The notes under the pieces: generated by a model
Seen by the model: only the letters and a program-made list of their open reading frames with translations
Database searches by the model: none
What the model was told of the DNA's origin: nothing
Program-made: the position numbers and the translations under genes
Source: Gemmatimonadota bacterium
GTDB taxonomy: Bacteria; Gemmatimonadota; Gemmatimonadetes; Longimicrobiales; Gaopeijiaceae
NCBI GenBank assembly: GCA_007121455.1
Contig: SKKN01000035.1
Coordinates: 62,001 to 126,000, forward strand
Reading direction: 5' to 3'
Length of the DNA stretch: 64,000 nt
In this document: positions 1 to 9,338 of the stretch, piece by piece
How positions within the stretch are numbered: the stretch's first letter is position 1
Layout: every line of letters starts with the position of its first letter

Positions 1-628
1 GGCGTCCTCGCTGAACCTTCCGACTCAATTCTCCCACCCGAAGGTCCAGACCGGGATCGAGCGCATTCAACAGGCTCGTCTTCCCCACGCCGGACGGGCC
101 GATGAGGACGGACGTTCGGTCCCGTAGGAGCTCCTCGAGCGCCGGGAGACCGTGGCCTTCCTTCGCGGAGACCAGAAGCAGAGGGTAGCCCGTGCCGCGA
201 TACCGCTCGCGCAGGGCCTCGAGCTCGGCGGGGCCCACGAGCTCCGACTTGTTCACGATGAGTGCGACTTCGAGCCCCGTCGACTCCCCCACGACCAGAA
301 ACCGGTCCACGACATCCAGACCGATCCGAGGCTCCCGAATCGACGCCACCACCAGGATTTGATCCACGTTCGCGGCGACGACCTTCGGCTGCCGTCCGAC
401 GGGGCCCCGCCGTTTCAGTTCACTCCTCCGCGGCAGGACCTCCTCCACGGTTGCCGTCTCGGCTTCGATGTCCACCCGCACCCGATCACCAACCACCAGC
501 CGGGTGCCCGGGCGCTTCGTTTCCCTCTTGAGGCGGCCCCGCAGAGAGGCAGCCACGACTTGGCCATCCTCCAGCTGAACGCGGTACACCCCTCCTACCG
601 CCCCCACCACCCGTCCGGTTGCATTCAT
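1..628 (-). CDS. rsgA: Ribosome small subunit-dependent GTPase RsgA (C-terminus beyond window)
   Basis: RsgA is a circularly permuted GTPase that assists late maturation of the 30S ribosomal subunit. The visible 209 residues start MNATGRVVGAVGG, give an N-terminal OB-fold-like region (VVGDRVRV), then G4-type NKSE (about residue 125), and then the P-loop GPSGVGKTSLLNAL near residue 180. G4 before G1 is the permuted order diagnostic of this family. The zinc-binding C-terminal domain lies outside the window. The ATG at 628 was chosen because the homologous N-terminus begins there and no in-frame start lies just upstream. No Shine-Dalgarno is visible in the 12 bases between the start and a strong hairpin (641-677). 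Confidence 0.93.
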   Translation of the reverse strand, partial: MNATGRVVGAVGGVYRVQLEDGQVVAASLRGRLKRETKRPGTRLVVGDRVRVDIEAETATVEEVLPRRSELKRRGPVGRQPKVVAANVDQILVVASIREPRIGLDVVDRFLVVGESTGLEVALIVNKSELVGPAELEALRERYRGTGYPLLLVSAKEGHGLPALEELLRDRTSVLIGPSGVGKTSLLNALDPGLDLRVGELSRKVQRGR

Positions 629-640
629 GGTGAACGCACT

Positions 641-677
641 GGGGCCCCGTTCCTCCATCGCGGAGGAACGGGGCCCC
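641..677 (-). terminator. Perfect 16-bp hairpin between sigma factor gene and rsgA
   Basis: The arms GGGGCCCCGTTCCTCC (641-656) and its exact complement (662-677) enclose a 5-nt loop. The hairpin sits 35 bp after the sigma factor stop and 12 bp before the rsgA start, both on the minus strand. In the direction of transcription no T-run follows it, so it is not a canonical intrinsic terminator. It could be a U-tract-less terminator, an RNA processing site, or a structure affecting rsgA translation. Confidence 0.5.
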
Positions 678-712
678 AAAGGTGACCTGACCCGGGCGCG
701 CTCAAGAAGCCG

Positions 713-1624
713 TCAGGCTGCAAACGACTCCAGGGCACTGCCCTTGTTCCCCTCACGGAGTCGACGGAGGGCCCGATCCCGGAGCTGGCGAATCCGTTCC
801 CGGGTGACGCCGAGCATGTTCCCGATCTCCTCGAGCGTGTGCTCCCTTTCACCCTCCAACCCGAAATACAGCGTGAGCACCTTGGCGTCCCGCGGCTCGA
901 GGGTCTCGAGCGCGCTGCGGACCGACTCGCTCAGGAGGTTGGCCTCCACGTCCTGCTCCGGCTCGGCGGCCTCCTCGTTGATGAACCGCTCCACGAGCTG
1001 CGAATCCTCACTGTCCCCGATCGGAGCATCGAGGCGGATCTCCGCTGCGTTCAGCGTCTGGAGTGACTCGATCAACTCAGGCGTCAGATCCGTCGCCTGA
1101 CTCAGCTCCTCGGGGCTCGGCTCCCTGCCGAGATCCTGCTTCAAACGCTCCTTCTCGCGGAAGATACGCGCGAGGTCGGAGGCCCGGTTCAGCGGCACTC
1201 GAACCGACCGGCCGTGATTCGCGAGGGAGGCGAGAATCGCCTGGCGAATCCACCAGACCGCGTAGGAGATGAACTTGACGCCTTGCTCCGGATCGAACTT
1301 CCGTGCAGCCGTCACGAGCCCGACGTTCCCCTCCTGGATCAGGTCCGTCAGGGAGACGCCGCGATTCTGATACTTCTTCGCCACGCTGATCACGAAGCGG
1401 AGGTTCGCACGTGCCAACTCCTGCACGGCATCCTCGTCGCCGAGCTGCGCACGGGCTCCCAGTTCCTTTTCGCGATCCGGACTGATCAACTCGTGCCGGC
1501 TCACGTCCCGGAGGTACTGGTCCAGGGCCGACTGCTCCTCGACGGTGCCGTCGAAGCCGGCCATGGGACCCTTCTTCCCGGTCGCTCCTTTCCGCGTCCG
1601 ACGCGTCTTCGTCGCCGTAGCCAT
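713..1624 (-). CDS. RpoD-type sigma-70 factor (group 1/2, no region 1.1)
   Basis: A 303-residue sigma factor. A basic N-terminus (about 20 residues with K/R/T/G) leads into region 1.2 (LDQYLRDVSRHELI), region 2 (ANLRFVISVAKKY, then DLIQEGNVGL, then ISYAVWWIRQAI), region 3 with PSPEELS, and region 4 (LEEIGNMLGVTRERIRQL). It lacks region 1.1 and the non-conserved insertion of long RpoD proteins. That is usual for group 1/2 sigma factors of many non-proteobacteria. The ATG is preceded by AAGGAGAG at good spacing and a plausible promoter at 1791-1819. A paralogue is encoded at 15262-16122; which one is the housekeeping factor cannot be decided from sequence alone. Confidence 0.93.
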   Translation of the reverse strand: MATATKTRRTRKGATGKKGPMAGFDGTVEEQSALDQYLRDVSRHELISPDREKELGARAQLGDEDAVQELARANLRFVISVAKKYQNRGVSLTDLIQEGNVGLVTAARKFDPEQGVKFISYAVWWIRQAILASLANHGRSVRVPLNRASDLARIFREKERLKQDLGREPSPEELSQATDLTPELIESLQTLNAAEIRLDAPIGDSEDSQLVERFINEEAAEPEQDVEANLLSESVRSALETLEPRDAKVLTLYFGLEGEREHTLEEIGNMLGVTRERIRQLRDRALRRLREGNKGSALESFAA

Positions 1625-2036
1625 CTTCTTTAACTCTCCTTCGAATCTACCAGGACCGTCCCCTCGAGCGGGACTCGAAGCCTGCTGCTCCGGCCGCTGT
1701 CGGCGTCTATGCGAAACCCTTTTTCAGGCTCGTTCTCCCCTTCCTACTCCGCTCTTCCGTGGAAGGTCCACATGAGATCCACAGCCCTTTAATTTAGGCT
1801 TTCGGGGAGATTCTGTCCAGTGATCGCAGCGCCGTCGGCGAGATCGAGCGCGGGTCGTGAAGCAGGATGTCGGGACCGGCGCACGGCTCCCAGGTGGTGG
1901 CGAATACCGCCCCCAAACCTCTGGAGTCACGGATCGTAAACCTTCTCCAAGGAGGAGTTCCCCGAATTCGGCGCATGCCATCGGCGAGTGCGACAGACCC
2001 TCTCGGCGGGAGCCTTTCGTTGTACGGGATGCCCCC
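1625..2036. other. 412-bp intergenic region with long leader of sigma factor gene
   Basis: No convincing gene is present: the short reading frames here are arginine/serine-rich and lack a ribosome binding site. The region holds the likely promoter of the minus-strand sigma factor gene (1791-1819), giving about 160 nt of 5' leader. The remainder between 1820 and the HD-protein stop at 2037 shows no recognised element. Confidence 0.5.
1791..1819 (-). promoter_or_regulatory. Sigma-70-like promoter for sigma factor gene
   Basis: On the minus strand, TGGACA (1819-1814), a 17-nt spacer and TAAATT (1796-1791). It matches the consensus at 5/6 and 4/6 positions. It lies about 160 bp upstream of the sigma gene ATG at 1624. 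Called by eye. Confidence 0.45.
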
Positions 2037-3341
2037 TCAGGAGCGCTCTTCGGTAAATCGCTCCCGCACGATCTCCACCGGAATGCTCCTCCGCTCGAAT
2101 GTGAATACGCGCAGCACTCGAGTGGTACGGTAGAGTTCCCTCGCTACCCTGGGAAGATCGATCAAACCGGGAAGCCCCGACGGGCCCAGACGCTCGACGC
2201 CCCCCCCACGACGCTCCACCAGAAGATCGAGGTCCAGCATCGCCCGCTTCGCCGGATAATCCACGACCACCTCTCCCGGTTCGAGACCCAGCTCCCGAGC
2301 GATCTCGTCCTCTTCAGCGCGTTTTCGGACAGGGTCCTCGATGACCCATGATGCAACGACCCGATCGTCGAGCTCGGCTGCGGTGAGTTCGGCTGCCCGC
2401 TTCGGAAGCCGGCGGTTCCGCAGCGCCGGAAGCCACCGCCGAACGAGTCGCCGTCCGACCTCCTCCTTCGATCTTTCCGCCCGCTTCCGAATCTCATAGA
2501 CCAATTCCTCATCCGTCGGACCCACGAGCTCATCGGTCGCAAGGAGGCCGCAGCGGACCGTTTCCTCGACGATCCGCTTGTACAGCGCCGTCGCGGCGCG
2601 GACCGCATGGTGCCAGTAGACGTTCCGGAACATCTGGTACTTCGCGAAGAGGAGCGACTCCAGGCTGCTCACGGCCTTCTCCTGGATGCCGACCTCGTAC
2701 CTGCCGCTCTCCGGGTCCCGAAGGAGAATGAACCCTTGCAAAAGTCGGTCCACGTCCACTTCCCCGTACGGCACGCCGCAGAAGCGGGCGTCGCGGCGAA
2801 GATACTCCATCTTGTCCAGATCGAGACTGCCGCTCACCATGCCCCGCAGCGGGACATCGCTGTGTCCCCGAATCATGTCGTAGATCCGTTCGGCGGCTCC
2901 GTCTCCGAGGGGCCGGAGGGCCTCTCGAAGCTCAGGGGACTCGAAGAACCGGACGCTCATCTTCTCGTGGTCGCCGGGTATGCGGCTCTCCTCCAGCTCC
3001 TCGAGGGCATGGGAGAACGCGTAGTGGCCGATGTCGTGAAGTAGCGCCGCGTAGGGGACCAGCTCCTCGGCATGCCACGCCACGTCGTCGACGCCCCCCC
3101 GTTCCCTCAGAAGCCGGAGCGCCGTCACCGTGAGATGGTAGACCCCGAGCGCATGATCGAACCGCGTGTGGGTGGCCCCCGGATAGACCAGGTGCGCATG
3201 CCCGAGCTGCCGGATGTAGCGGAGCCGTTGAAAGGCGGCCGTGTCGATGATCCGGGCCGCGGTGGGATCGATCCGGATCGTGTTCCAGAGCGGATCCCGC
3301 ACGATGCGGAAACGCTGGGGCGGACGCTCGGCAGAAGACAT
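2037..3341 (-). CDS. HD-superfamily phosphohydrolase (dGTPase-like)
   Basis: 434 residues with the metal-binding HD pattern: H63 in THTRFDH, then LLHDIGH (H102-D103, H106), H125 in GDHEKM, and a distal Asp in SLDLDKMEYLRRDA. This matches the COG1078 family of HD phosphohydrolases related to dGTP triphosphohydrolases. Their substrates are mostly undefined, and some hydrolyse dNTPs. The C-terminal third is family-specific helical sequence. It is a single gene, divergent from the UvrC-like gene across a 141-bp gap. The family call is firm; the substrate is unknown. Confidence 0.88.
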   Translation of the reverse strand: MSSAERPPQRFRIVRDPLWNTIRIDPTAARIIDTAAFQRLRYIRQLGHAHLVYPGATHTRFDHALGVYHLTVTALRLLRERGGVDDVAWHAEELVPYAALLHDIGHYAFSHALEELEESRIPGDHEKMSVRFFESPELREALRPLGDGAAERIYDMIRGHSDVPLRGMVSGSLDLDKMEYLRRDARFCGVPYGEVDVDRLLQGFILLRDPESGRYEVGIQEKAVSSLESLLFAKYQMFRNVYWHHAVRAATALYKRIVEETVRCGLLATDELVGPTDEELVYEIRKRAERSKEEVGRRLVRRWLPALRNRRLPKRAAELTAAELDDRVVASWVIEDPVRKRAEEDEIARELGLEPGEVVVDYPAKRAMLDLDLLVERRGGGVERLGPSGLPGLIDLPRVARELYRTTRVLRVFTFERRSIPVEIVRERFTEERS

Positions 3342-3482
3342 GGCGGGAGACTAGCGGGAGAATCAGGCACGAGCAATGGAGCGATGAGACGCCCTGGCGC
3401 GGAGCAGCCGGACCGCCCTACCTTGGGCACGACCCCGAATGAACACCGAACACCTCGCCGTTTACCTCCAAAGCTTTCCCTC

Positions 3483-4625
3483 ATGGCTGTGAACGAGGCT
3501 CCACCGACACGTTCCGCGTCCGAGCCGCTCCGGGAGCGCCCTCGGATCCGACAGCTCCGCGAACGGATCCGCAGGGAAGCGGAGGACCGGCCGGGCATCT
3601 ACCGCATGATGGGGCACCACGGAGAGACGCTCTACGTGGGAAGATCGAAGCGGATCCGGAGGCGACTGCTCTCCCACCTCCGGAGCAGGGAGGGGAAGTC
3701 TGCGGAGTTGCTGCGTTCGACCCGGAGCATTGGATGGGAGCATCTCCCCGATGAGTTCGGCACCGTGCTGCGAGAGGTCCATCTCATCCGTGCATACCGG
3801 CCGCGCTTCAACGTCCAACACAAGCACCAGCGGCGCCCCTTCTTCCTGAAGCTCACACGTGAGCCCGCGCCGCGCCTCCTTCTCGTGCGCGAACCCCGTC
3901 GCGATGCCGCCCAGTACTTCGGCCCCTTCCCCATGCGATCGTCCATCGCACGCTCGGTCCGGGATCTGGCGCACTCAGCCGGCCTGCGCGACTGTCCAGC
4001 CCGCACCCCGATCCACTTCGCGGACCAACTCGAGTTGGTCGCCGCGCTGAGGAGCCCGCTCTGCATCCGGGGAGAGACAGGCACGTGCCCCGCTCCTTGC
4101 GCGGCCCTCTGCACCGCCTCGGAATACGACACCCGAGTGGAGACGGTTCGGGCCTTCCTCACTGCGGACGGGCGGCAGCCCCTCGAGGAGGTGCGGCGGA
4201 AGATGGATGCGGCTGCCGGCTGCCGTAAGTTCGAGCTCGCAGCCTTCCTGCGGAACCGCCTGGAGCGGCTGAAGCGACTGCAGGAGGAGCTCGTGGCCTT
4301 CCGCGGCGAGGTCGACGCCCTCTCCGTCCTGTACCGCCCCGAAGGATCGGGTGGCGATCGTCGCCTCTACTTCCTACGAAAGGGACGCCTCATGGCGAGC
4401 ATCCCCGCCCCATCCGACGAGCGGGAGGTGCAAGCGGCACGAACCCAAATCGCCCGGTGCCTGTCGGAGCCGGCTCCGACGCCCGCGGACCTCGGGACCG
4501 ACGGGGCAGTCGAGGTTCTGCTCGTCGCGAGTTGGTTCAGGAACCGCCCGGAGGAGCGGGCACGGACGATCGATCCCGAAGCCTGGCTGAGGGCATCGAA
4601 GGGCCATTCCGCGGATCCGGGGTAG
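3483..4625 (+). CDS. UvrC-like GIY-YIG nuclease lacking the RNase H/HhH half
   Basis: 380 residues. An intact GIY-YIG domain starts at G38-I39-Y40, with Y51-V52-G53, R60, E98 in LREVHLI and N110 in PRFNV, the residues needed for the UvrC 3' incision. A cysteine cluster follows (C171, C194, C202, C206, C210), comparable to the UvrC Cys region, then a UVR/UvrB-contact helix (about 235-270, KMDAAAGCRKFELAAFLRNR). The C-terminal RNase H-like nuclease and HhH domains of full UvrC (about 600 residues) are absent. In that respect it resembles Cho or the UvrC half of actinobacterial DnaQ-UvrC fusions. The frame is open far upstream, but homology begins after the ATG at 3483. Confidence 0.85.
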   Translation: MAVNEAPPTRSASEPLRERPRIRQLRERIRREAEDRPGIYRMMGHHGETLYVGRSKRIRRRLLSHLRSREGKSAELLRSTRSIGWEHLPDEFGTVLREVHLIRAYRPRFNVQHKHQRRPFFLKLTREPAPRLLLVREPRRDAAQYFGPFPMRSSIARSVRDLAHSAGLRDCPARTPIHFADQLELVAALRSPLCIRGETGTCPAPCAALCTASEYDTRVETVRAFLTADGRQPLEEVRRKMDAAAGCRKFELAAFLRNRLERLKRLQEELVAFRGEVDALSVLYRPEGSGGDRRLYFLRKGRLMASIPAPSDEREVQAARTQIARCLSEPAPTPADLGTDGAVEVLLVASWFRNRPEERARTIDPEAWLRASKGHSADPG

Positions 4626-4628
4626 AAT

Positions 4629-5096
4629 CTACGACGTTCCCCTGCCCAACTCGACGATGCGCTCGAACTCCTCCGGTCGGACCGGCTGGACGGAAAGGCG
4701 CATCCGATTGAGGAGCACCATGTCCTCGAGCTCCTCCAGCTCACGCAGTGCCTGAAGGGTTACCACGGCGGGAAACCGCTCCACGAACTCCACGTCCACC
4801 ATGTGCCACCGGGGGGCGTCCGGATTCGACTTCGGGTCGAAGTAGGGGTGGTCCCGGTCGAAGGCCGTGAAGTCCGGATAGGCTTCCCTGCTTACGCGAG
4901 CGATACCGGCGACGCCGGGGGGCGTGGTGCTGCTATGGTAGAAGAGTACGAGATCCCCCTTCCGCATCTCATCCCGCATGGTGTTCCGGGCCTCGTAGTT
5001 CCGCACTCCGGTCCACGGTGCCTCGCCGTCTCGCTCCAGGTCCTCGATCGAGTACACCTTCGGCTCGCTCTTCATCAACCAGTGCCCCTTCGCCAT
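4629..5096 (-). CDS. EVE domain-containing protein
   Basis: 155 residues covering a full EVE (PUA-like) domain: WLMKSEP near the N-terminus, WTGVRNYEARN, KGDLVLFYHSS, then PRWHMVDVEFVERF. EVE proteins bind modified bases in nucleic acid; the ligand of this one is unknown. It converges on the UvrC-like gene with only a 3-bp gap between stop codons, leaving no room for a separate terminator. Confidence 0.93.
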   Translation of the reverse strand: MAKGHWLMKSEPKVYSIEDLERDGEAPWTGVRNYEARNTMRDEMRKGDLVLFYHSSTTPPGVAGIARVSREAYPDFTAFDRDHPYFDPKSNPDAPRWHMVDVEFVERFPAVVTLQALRELEELEDMVLLNRMRLSVQPVRPEEFERIVELGRGTS

Positions 5097-5214
5097 TCCT
5101 CACTCCTTCCGCACCCGTCCCCACGATCGTTCGCGCACGAGCAGGATGCTCGACCCCGCGTCGGCGCAACTCATCCAAATCGGAAGCCTCGAGCCTTCCG
5201 AATCCGGCTCCTCC

Positions 5215-6840
5215 TCACCCGGTGGGTCGGGGGCCGGCCTTTCGCACCTCCTCGGACACCTCCGCTGCGTACTTCTCGAAGTTCTCCGTGAACATCCCTG
5301 CGAGCTTCGACGCCTGCGCGTCGTACTCCGACGGGTCACCCCACGTGTCACGGGGTCGCAGCACTCGGTCCGGCACCCCTGGCACCGCGACGGGGACGTG
5401 CAGGCCGAACACCGAATCCGTCTCCGTTTCGACACCGTCCAACGCCCCGCTCAACGCCGTGCGCACCATCGTCCGGGTATGCGCGAGGTCCATCCTCTTT
5501 CCGACTCCGTAGCCACCTCCCGTCCACCCGGTGTTCACGAGCCACACGCCCGCTCCACCTTCCCGGAGCCGCTTTCCGAGCATTTCGGCATACACGGATG
5601 GATGGCGGGGAAGGAACGGAGCACCGAAGCACGCGCTGAACGCCGCTTTCGGTTCCGTCACCCCCCGTTCCGTACCGGCGACCTTGGCGGTGTAACCGGA
5701 GAGGAAATGGTACATCGCCTGCTCGGGCGTCAGGCGGGAGATCGGAGGGAGAACCCCGAACGCGTCCGCGGTCAGGAAGACGACGTTCTGCGGGTGCCCT
5801 GCCCGTCCGGGGATCACCGCATTCGGAATGTACTCGATGGGATACGAGGCCCTGGTGTTTTCCGTGATGTCGTCGGCGTCGTAGTCCACCTCCCGCGTTC
5901 TCGGGTCGAGCACCACGTTCTCGAGAATCGTTCCGAACATCCGGGTGGCCCTGTAGATCTCCGGCTCGCCGCCTTCCGAGAGGCGGATCGCCTTGGCGTA
6001 ACAGCCCCCTTCGAAGTTGAAGATCCCGTCTTCGGACCAGCCATGCTCGTCATCCCCGATGAGGCCCCTCTCCGGATCGGCGGAAAGCGTGGTCTTGCCC
6101 GTTCCGGAGAGGCCGAAGAAGAGCGCCACATCGCCCTCGTCCCCGATGTTCGCCGAACAGTGCATGGGAAGCACCCCCTGCTCGGGAAGGAGGTGGTTCA
6201 GGACGGAAAAGATCGACTTCTTGATCTCCCCCGCGTACCGCGTGCCGCCGATCAGCACGGTGCGCTCGCTGAAGCTTACGACGACGAACGCGCCGGACCG
6301 GGTCCCGTGCCGCTCCGGATCCGCCGAGAGCTCCGGCGCGTGGAGCACGGTGAAGTCCGGCTCCATGTCTTTCAACTCCTCCGGTCCCGGCCGAAGGAAC
6401 ATGTTGTACGCAAAGAGCGAGTGCCACGCAGTCGAGGTCACGACACGGACGTTGATCCCCGCGTTGGGGTCCGCACCGGCCCTCACATCTCGAACGAAGA
6501 GGTCCCGTCCATTGAGATGTTGGACCACGTGCGCGCGCAGCCGCTTGAAGTGCTCCTCGTCGATTTCCCGGTTCACGGCGCCCCAGTCGATCGAGCCCTC
6601 CGTGCTCGGCTCTCTGACCGTGAACTTGTCGTTCGGGGAGCGCCCGGTATGGGGAGCCGTGATCGCGGTGAACCCGCCGAGATGGGCGATCTTCCCCTCT
6701 CCTCGAGCGAGGGCCGCCTCGTAGAGCTCCGGTGGTGACAGATTCCAATGCACCCGCCCGCCGGGATTGATCCCATGGGCCTCGAGACCTGCTCGGCTCG
6801 CGACACCGAAGGTCGTCAGTTTACCGTCGACTGTCTCCAT
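5215..6840 (-). CDS. pckA: ATP-dependent phosphoenolpyruvate carboxykinase
   Basis: Converts oxaloacetate and ATP to phosphoenolpyruvate, CO2 and ADP, the entry step of gluconeogenesis. 541 residues, the usual length for the ATP-type enzyme. Key motifs: RSPNDKF (67-73, substrate site), GLSGTGKTT (243-251, kinase 1a P-loop) and GDDEHGW (262-268, metal site). The ATG at 6840 lies 82 bp beyond the maeB stop on the same strand, and the two share a metabolic branch point (oxaloacetate/malate to PEP/pyruvate). Confidence 0.97.
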   Translation of the reverse strand: METVDGKLTTFGVASRAGLEAHGINPGGRVHWNLSPPELYEAALARGEGKIAHLGGFTAITAPHTGRSPNDKFTVREPSTEGSIDWGAVNREIDEEHFKRLRAHVVQHLNGRDLFVRDVRAGADPNAGINVRVVTSTAWHSLFAYNMFLRPGPEELKDMEPDFTVLHAPELSADPERHGTRSGAFVVVSFSERTVLIGGTRYAGEIKKSIFSVLNHLLPEQGVLPMHCSANIGDEGDVALFFGLSGTGKTTLSADPERGLIGDDEHGWSEDGIFNFEGGCYAKAIRLSEGGEPEIYRATRMFGTILENVVLDPRTREVDYDADDITENTRASYPIEYIPNAVIPGRAGHPQNVVFLTADAFGVLPPISRLTPEQAMYHFLSGYTAKVAGTERGVTEPKAAFSACFGAPFLPRHPSVYAEMLGKRLREGGAGVWLVNTGWTGGGYGVGKRMDLAHTRTMVRTALSGALDGVETETDSVFGLHVPVAVPGVPDRVLRPRDTWGDPSEYDAQASKLAGMFTENFEKYAAEVSEEVRKAGPRPTG

Positions 6841-6922
6841 ACCTCTTGCTCCCGTTCGAGACTACCGTGCTTCATCGTGCGGAGCCCGTTCTTCACGAGC
6901 TCATGCGCTGAGGACTCCCCCC

Positions 6923-9190
6923 CTAAGTGTGCAGAGAACGACCCTGCGCGTCCACTGAGGCCAGGGTCACGAGATGAACTACATCGAGCGTTGTGCCCCC
7001 TCGCTGAAGGATGTGCACCGGGTGATCCATTCCCAGCAGGATGGGGCCGATCACCTCTGCACCGCCGAGCTGGGAGAGGAGCTTGTACGAGGCATTTGCG
7101 GACGCGAGGTTCGGAAAGATGAGCACGTTTGCCGGCGACTTGAGATCACTGAACGGATACGCTTCGGCCCGAACGGCTTCACTGACCGCCGTGTCTGCCT
7201 GCATCTCCCCGTCCACCTCGAGATCCGGGGCGCGTTCCTTCACCTTGGCCACCGCGTCCTGCACCTTCTTCGATGCCGGGTGCCGCGCCGAGCCGAAGTT
7301 GGAGAAGGACAGCATGGCGATGCGTGGCTCGATCCCCAGCCCTTGCACGAACTCGGCGGAGAGGAGGGCCACCTCCGCAAGCGTCGTGGCGTCCGGGTCG
7401 ATGTTCACCGTGGTGTCGGCGAAGAAGAGGAGCTCGCGGTTGGGGAGAGCCACCATGTAGAGGCCGGCGACCCGCTCCGCGCCCGGCGCCCGTCCCACCA
7501 CCTCCAGCGACGGCCGCAGGACCTCCGGGTAGTTCGAGTCGATTCCGGCCACGAGGGCCTCCGCGTCTCCCTCCCGCAGCATCATCCCTGCGAAGTAGAT
7601 GGGTTTGTACATGTTCGACCGGGCTTCGGCCAGAGTCAGCCCCTTTCGCTTTCGGCGATCGAAGAGGTCCTTGGCGTACTGATAGCGTGTCTCATCCACG
7701 TCCGCGGGGTGGATCGTCTCGACCCCCGTCAAATCGACCCCCAACGCCTCGGCCCGTGCCTCGATCCGCGGTGCCTTGCCCAGGAGGATGGGGCGGGCCA
7801 CTCCTTCGGCCACGATCTGGCTCGCCGCCCGGATCACCCGGTCGTCGTACCCGTCCACCAGAACGACCTTCCTCGGATCGGTCCGGGCGCGGTTGACGAT
7901 CCAGCGCATGACCTCGCGGGCCGGCCCCAGACTCGCGATGAGCCGATCGCGGTACTCGTCCAGATCCAGTTCCACACGGGCGACACCGGTTTCCATCGCA
8001 GCCTGGGCGACGGCCGGAGCCACGTGAAAAAGCACCCTGGGATCGAAGGGCTTGGGAATGATGTACTCTGGACCGAACTGGAACGTCTCCCCGGCATACG
8101 CCACCTGGACCGATTCGGGAACCTCGGCCCGGGCGAGCTCTGCCAGCGCTCGTGTCGCTGCGAGCATCATCTCCGGGTTGATCGCCTTGGCGCGCACGTC
8201 CAGGGCTCCACGGAAGATGAAGGGAAAACCGAGCACGTTGTTCACCTGGTTCGGATAATCCGTCCTTCCGGTGGCCATGATGACATCGGACCGGATGGCG
8301 CGAACGTCATCGGGGAGGATCTCCGGATCCGGGTTCGCGAGCGCGAAGAGGATCGGATCCTTTGCCATCTTGGCCACGTGTTCCGGATGGATCGTCCCCT
8401 TACCGGAAAGCCCGATGCAGACATCCGCCCCATCCATCACATCGTCCAAGGTCCGGAAGGGAGTCTTCTGCGCGAAGCGGGCCTTGTACTCGTTCATCCC
8501 CTCTTCGCGACCTTCATGGATCACTCCGGCCCGGTCCACCTGGAAGATTTGTTCCCGGGGGATACCGAGACGGACCAGGTGCTCACCGGTCGCGATCGCC
8601 GAAGCCCCGGCACCGATGAAGACGACGCGCACCTCTGCCGGATCCTTTCCGACAAGTTCGAGGGCGTTGAGGAGGCCTGCTCCCGCGATGATCGCGGTGC
8701 CGTGCTGGTCATCGTGGAACACGGGGATTTCAAGCCGCTCCTTGAGCGTCTCCTCCACATGGAAGCAGGCAGGCGCACCGATGTCCTCGAGATTGATCCC
8801 TCCGACCGTAGGCTCCAGGAGCTCACAGAATCGAATCAGCTCGTCCGGATCCTCGGTCGCCACCTCGATGTCGAAGACATCGATCCCGGCAAAACGTTTG
8901 AAGAGAACGCCCTTCCCCTCCATGACCGGCTTGGAGGCAAGGGGACCGATATTCCCCAATCCGAGGACGGCGGTGCCGTTCGACACGACCGCCACCAGGT
9001 TCCCCCGCGCCGTATACCGGAAAACCTCCTCTGGATCGCGAGCGATCTCTCGGCACGGATCCGCCACGCCGGGGCTGTAAGCGAGCGAGAGTTCTTCCTG
9101 CGTCGCCACCGGCTTGGTCGCGACCACTTCGATCTTTCCAGGACGGCCCTCCGAGTGATAGTCGAGTGCCGCCTGCCGTCGGCTGTCCAT
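6923..9190 (-). CDS. maeB: NADP-dependent malic enzyme with C-terminal phosphotransacetylase-like domain
   Basis: Decarboxylates malate to pyruvate with reduction of NADP. 755 residues, close to MaeB of E. coli. The N-terminal malic enzyme domain shows [27 protein letters not shown] and the NAD(P)-fold [16 protein letters not shown]. The C-terminal half (from about residue 430) is the phosphotransacetylase-like regulatory domain ([27 protein letters not shown]). The ATG at 9190 was chosen over in-frame codons reaching to 9292: homology starts at [15 protein letters not shown], and a TTGACA/TACGAT promoter occupies 9230-9259, which a longer reading frame would overrun. Confidence 0.96.
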   Translation of the reverse strand: MDSRRQAALDYHSEGRPGKIEVVATKPVATQEELSLAYSPGVADPCREIARDPEEVFRYTARGNLVAVVSNGTAVLGLGNIGPLASKPVMEGKGVLFKRFAGIDVFDIEVATEDPDELIRFCELLEPTVGGINLEDIGAPACFHVEETLKERLEIPVFHDDQHGTAIIAGAGLLNALELVGKDPAEVRVVFIGAGASAIATGEHLVRLGIPREQIFQVDRAGVIHEGREEGMNEYKARFAQKTPFRTLDDVMDGADVCIGLSGKGTIHPEHVAKMAKDPILFALANPDPEILPDDVRAIRSDVIMATGRTDYPNQVNNVLGFPFIFRGALDVRAKAINPEMMLAATRALAELARAEVPESVQVAYAGETFQFGPEYIIPKPFDPRVLFHVAPAVAQAAMETGVARVELDLDEYRDRLIASLGPAREVMRWIVNRARTDPRKVVLVDGYDDRVIRAASQIVAEGVARPILLGKAPRIEARAEALGVDLTGVETIHPADVDETRYQYAKDLFDRRKRKGLTLAEARSNMYKPIYFAGMMLREGDAEALVAGIDSNYPEVLRPSLEVVGRAPGAERVAGLYMVALPNRELLFFADTTVNIDPDATTLAEVALLSAEFVQGLGIEPRIAMLSFSNFGSARHPASKKVQDAVAKVKERAPDLEVDGEMQADTAVSEAVRAEAYPFSDLKSPANVLIFPNLASANASYKLLSQLGGAEVIGPILLGMDHPVHILQRGGTTLDVVHLVTLASVDAQGRSLHT

Positions 9191-9229
9191 GGTCGTGTCC
9201 GAAGTTTGAGAGACGAAAGAAAGGCAACC

Positions 9230-9259
9230 ATCGTATCCGGCCAGGCGCACCGGTGTCAA
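9230..9259 (-). promoter_or_regulatory. Sigma-70-like promoter for maeB
   Basis: On the minus strand, a perfect TTGACA (9259-9254), an 18-nt spacer and TACGAT (9235-9230). Transcription would start about 33 bases before the maeB ATG at 9190. This supports the shorter maeB start. Confidence 0.6.
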
Positions 9260-9338
9260 CGTCCCACAGCTCCCCGCTCCCGTCACGGGCACCCCCTGTG
9301 GAATTCCCCTCTCCCGCGGAGGAACGTAGGTTCAAGCT

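Noticed and set aside
1724-1981. Small reading frames in the leader of the first sigma factor gene
   Set aside because: Biased Arg/Ser composition, no ribosome binding site, and they cross the likely promoter at 1791-1819.
3072-3482. Upstream in-frame extension of the UvrC-like gene
   Set aside because: It overlaps the HD-protein gene on the other strand, is Arg/Pro-rich, and homology to GIY-YIG proteins begins only after the ATG at 3483.
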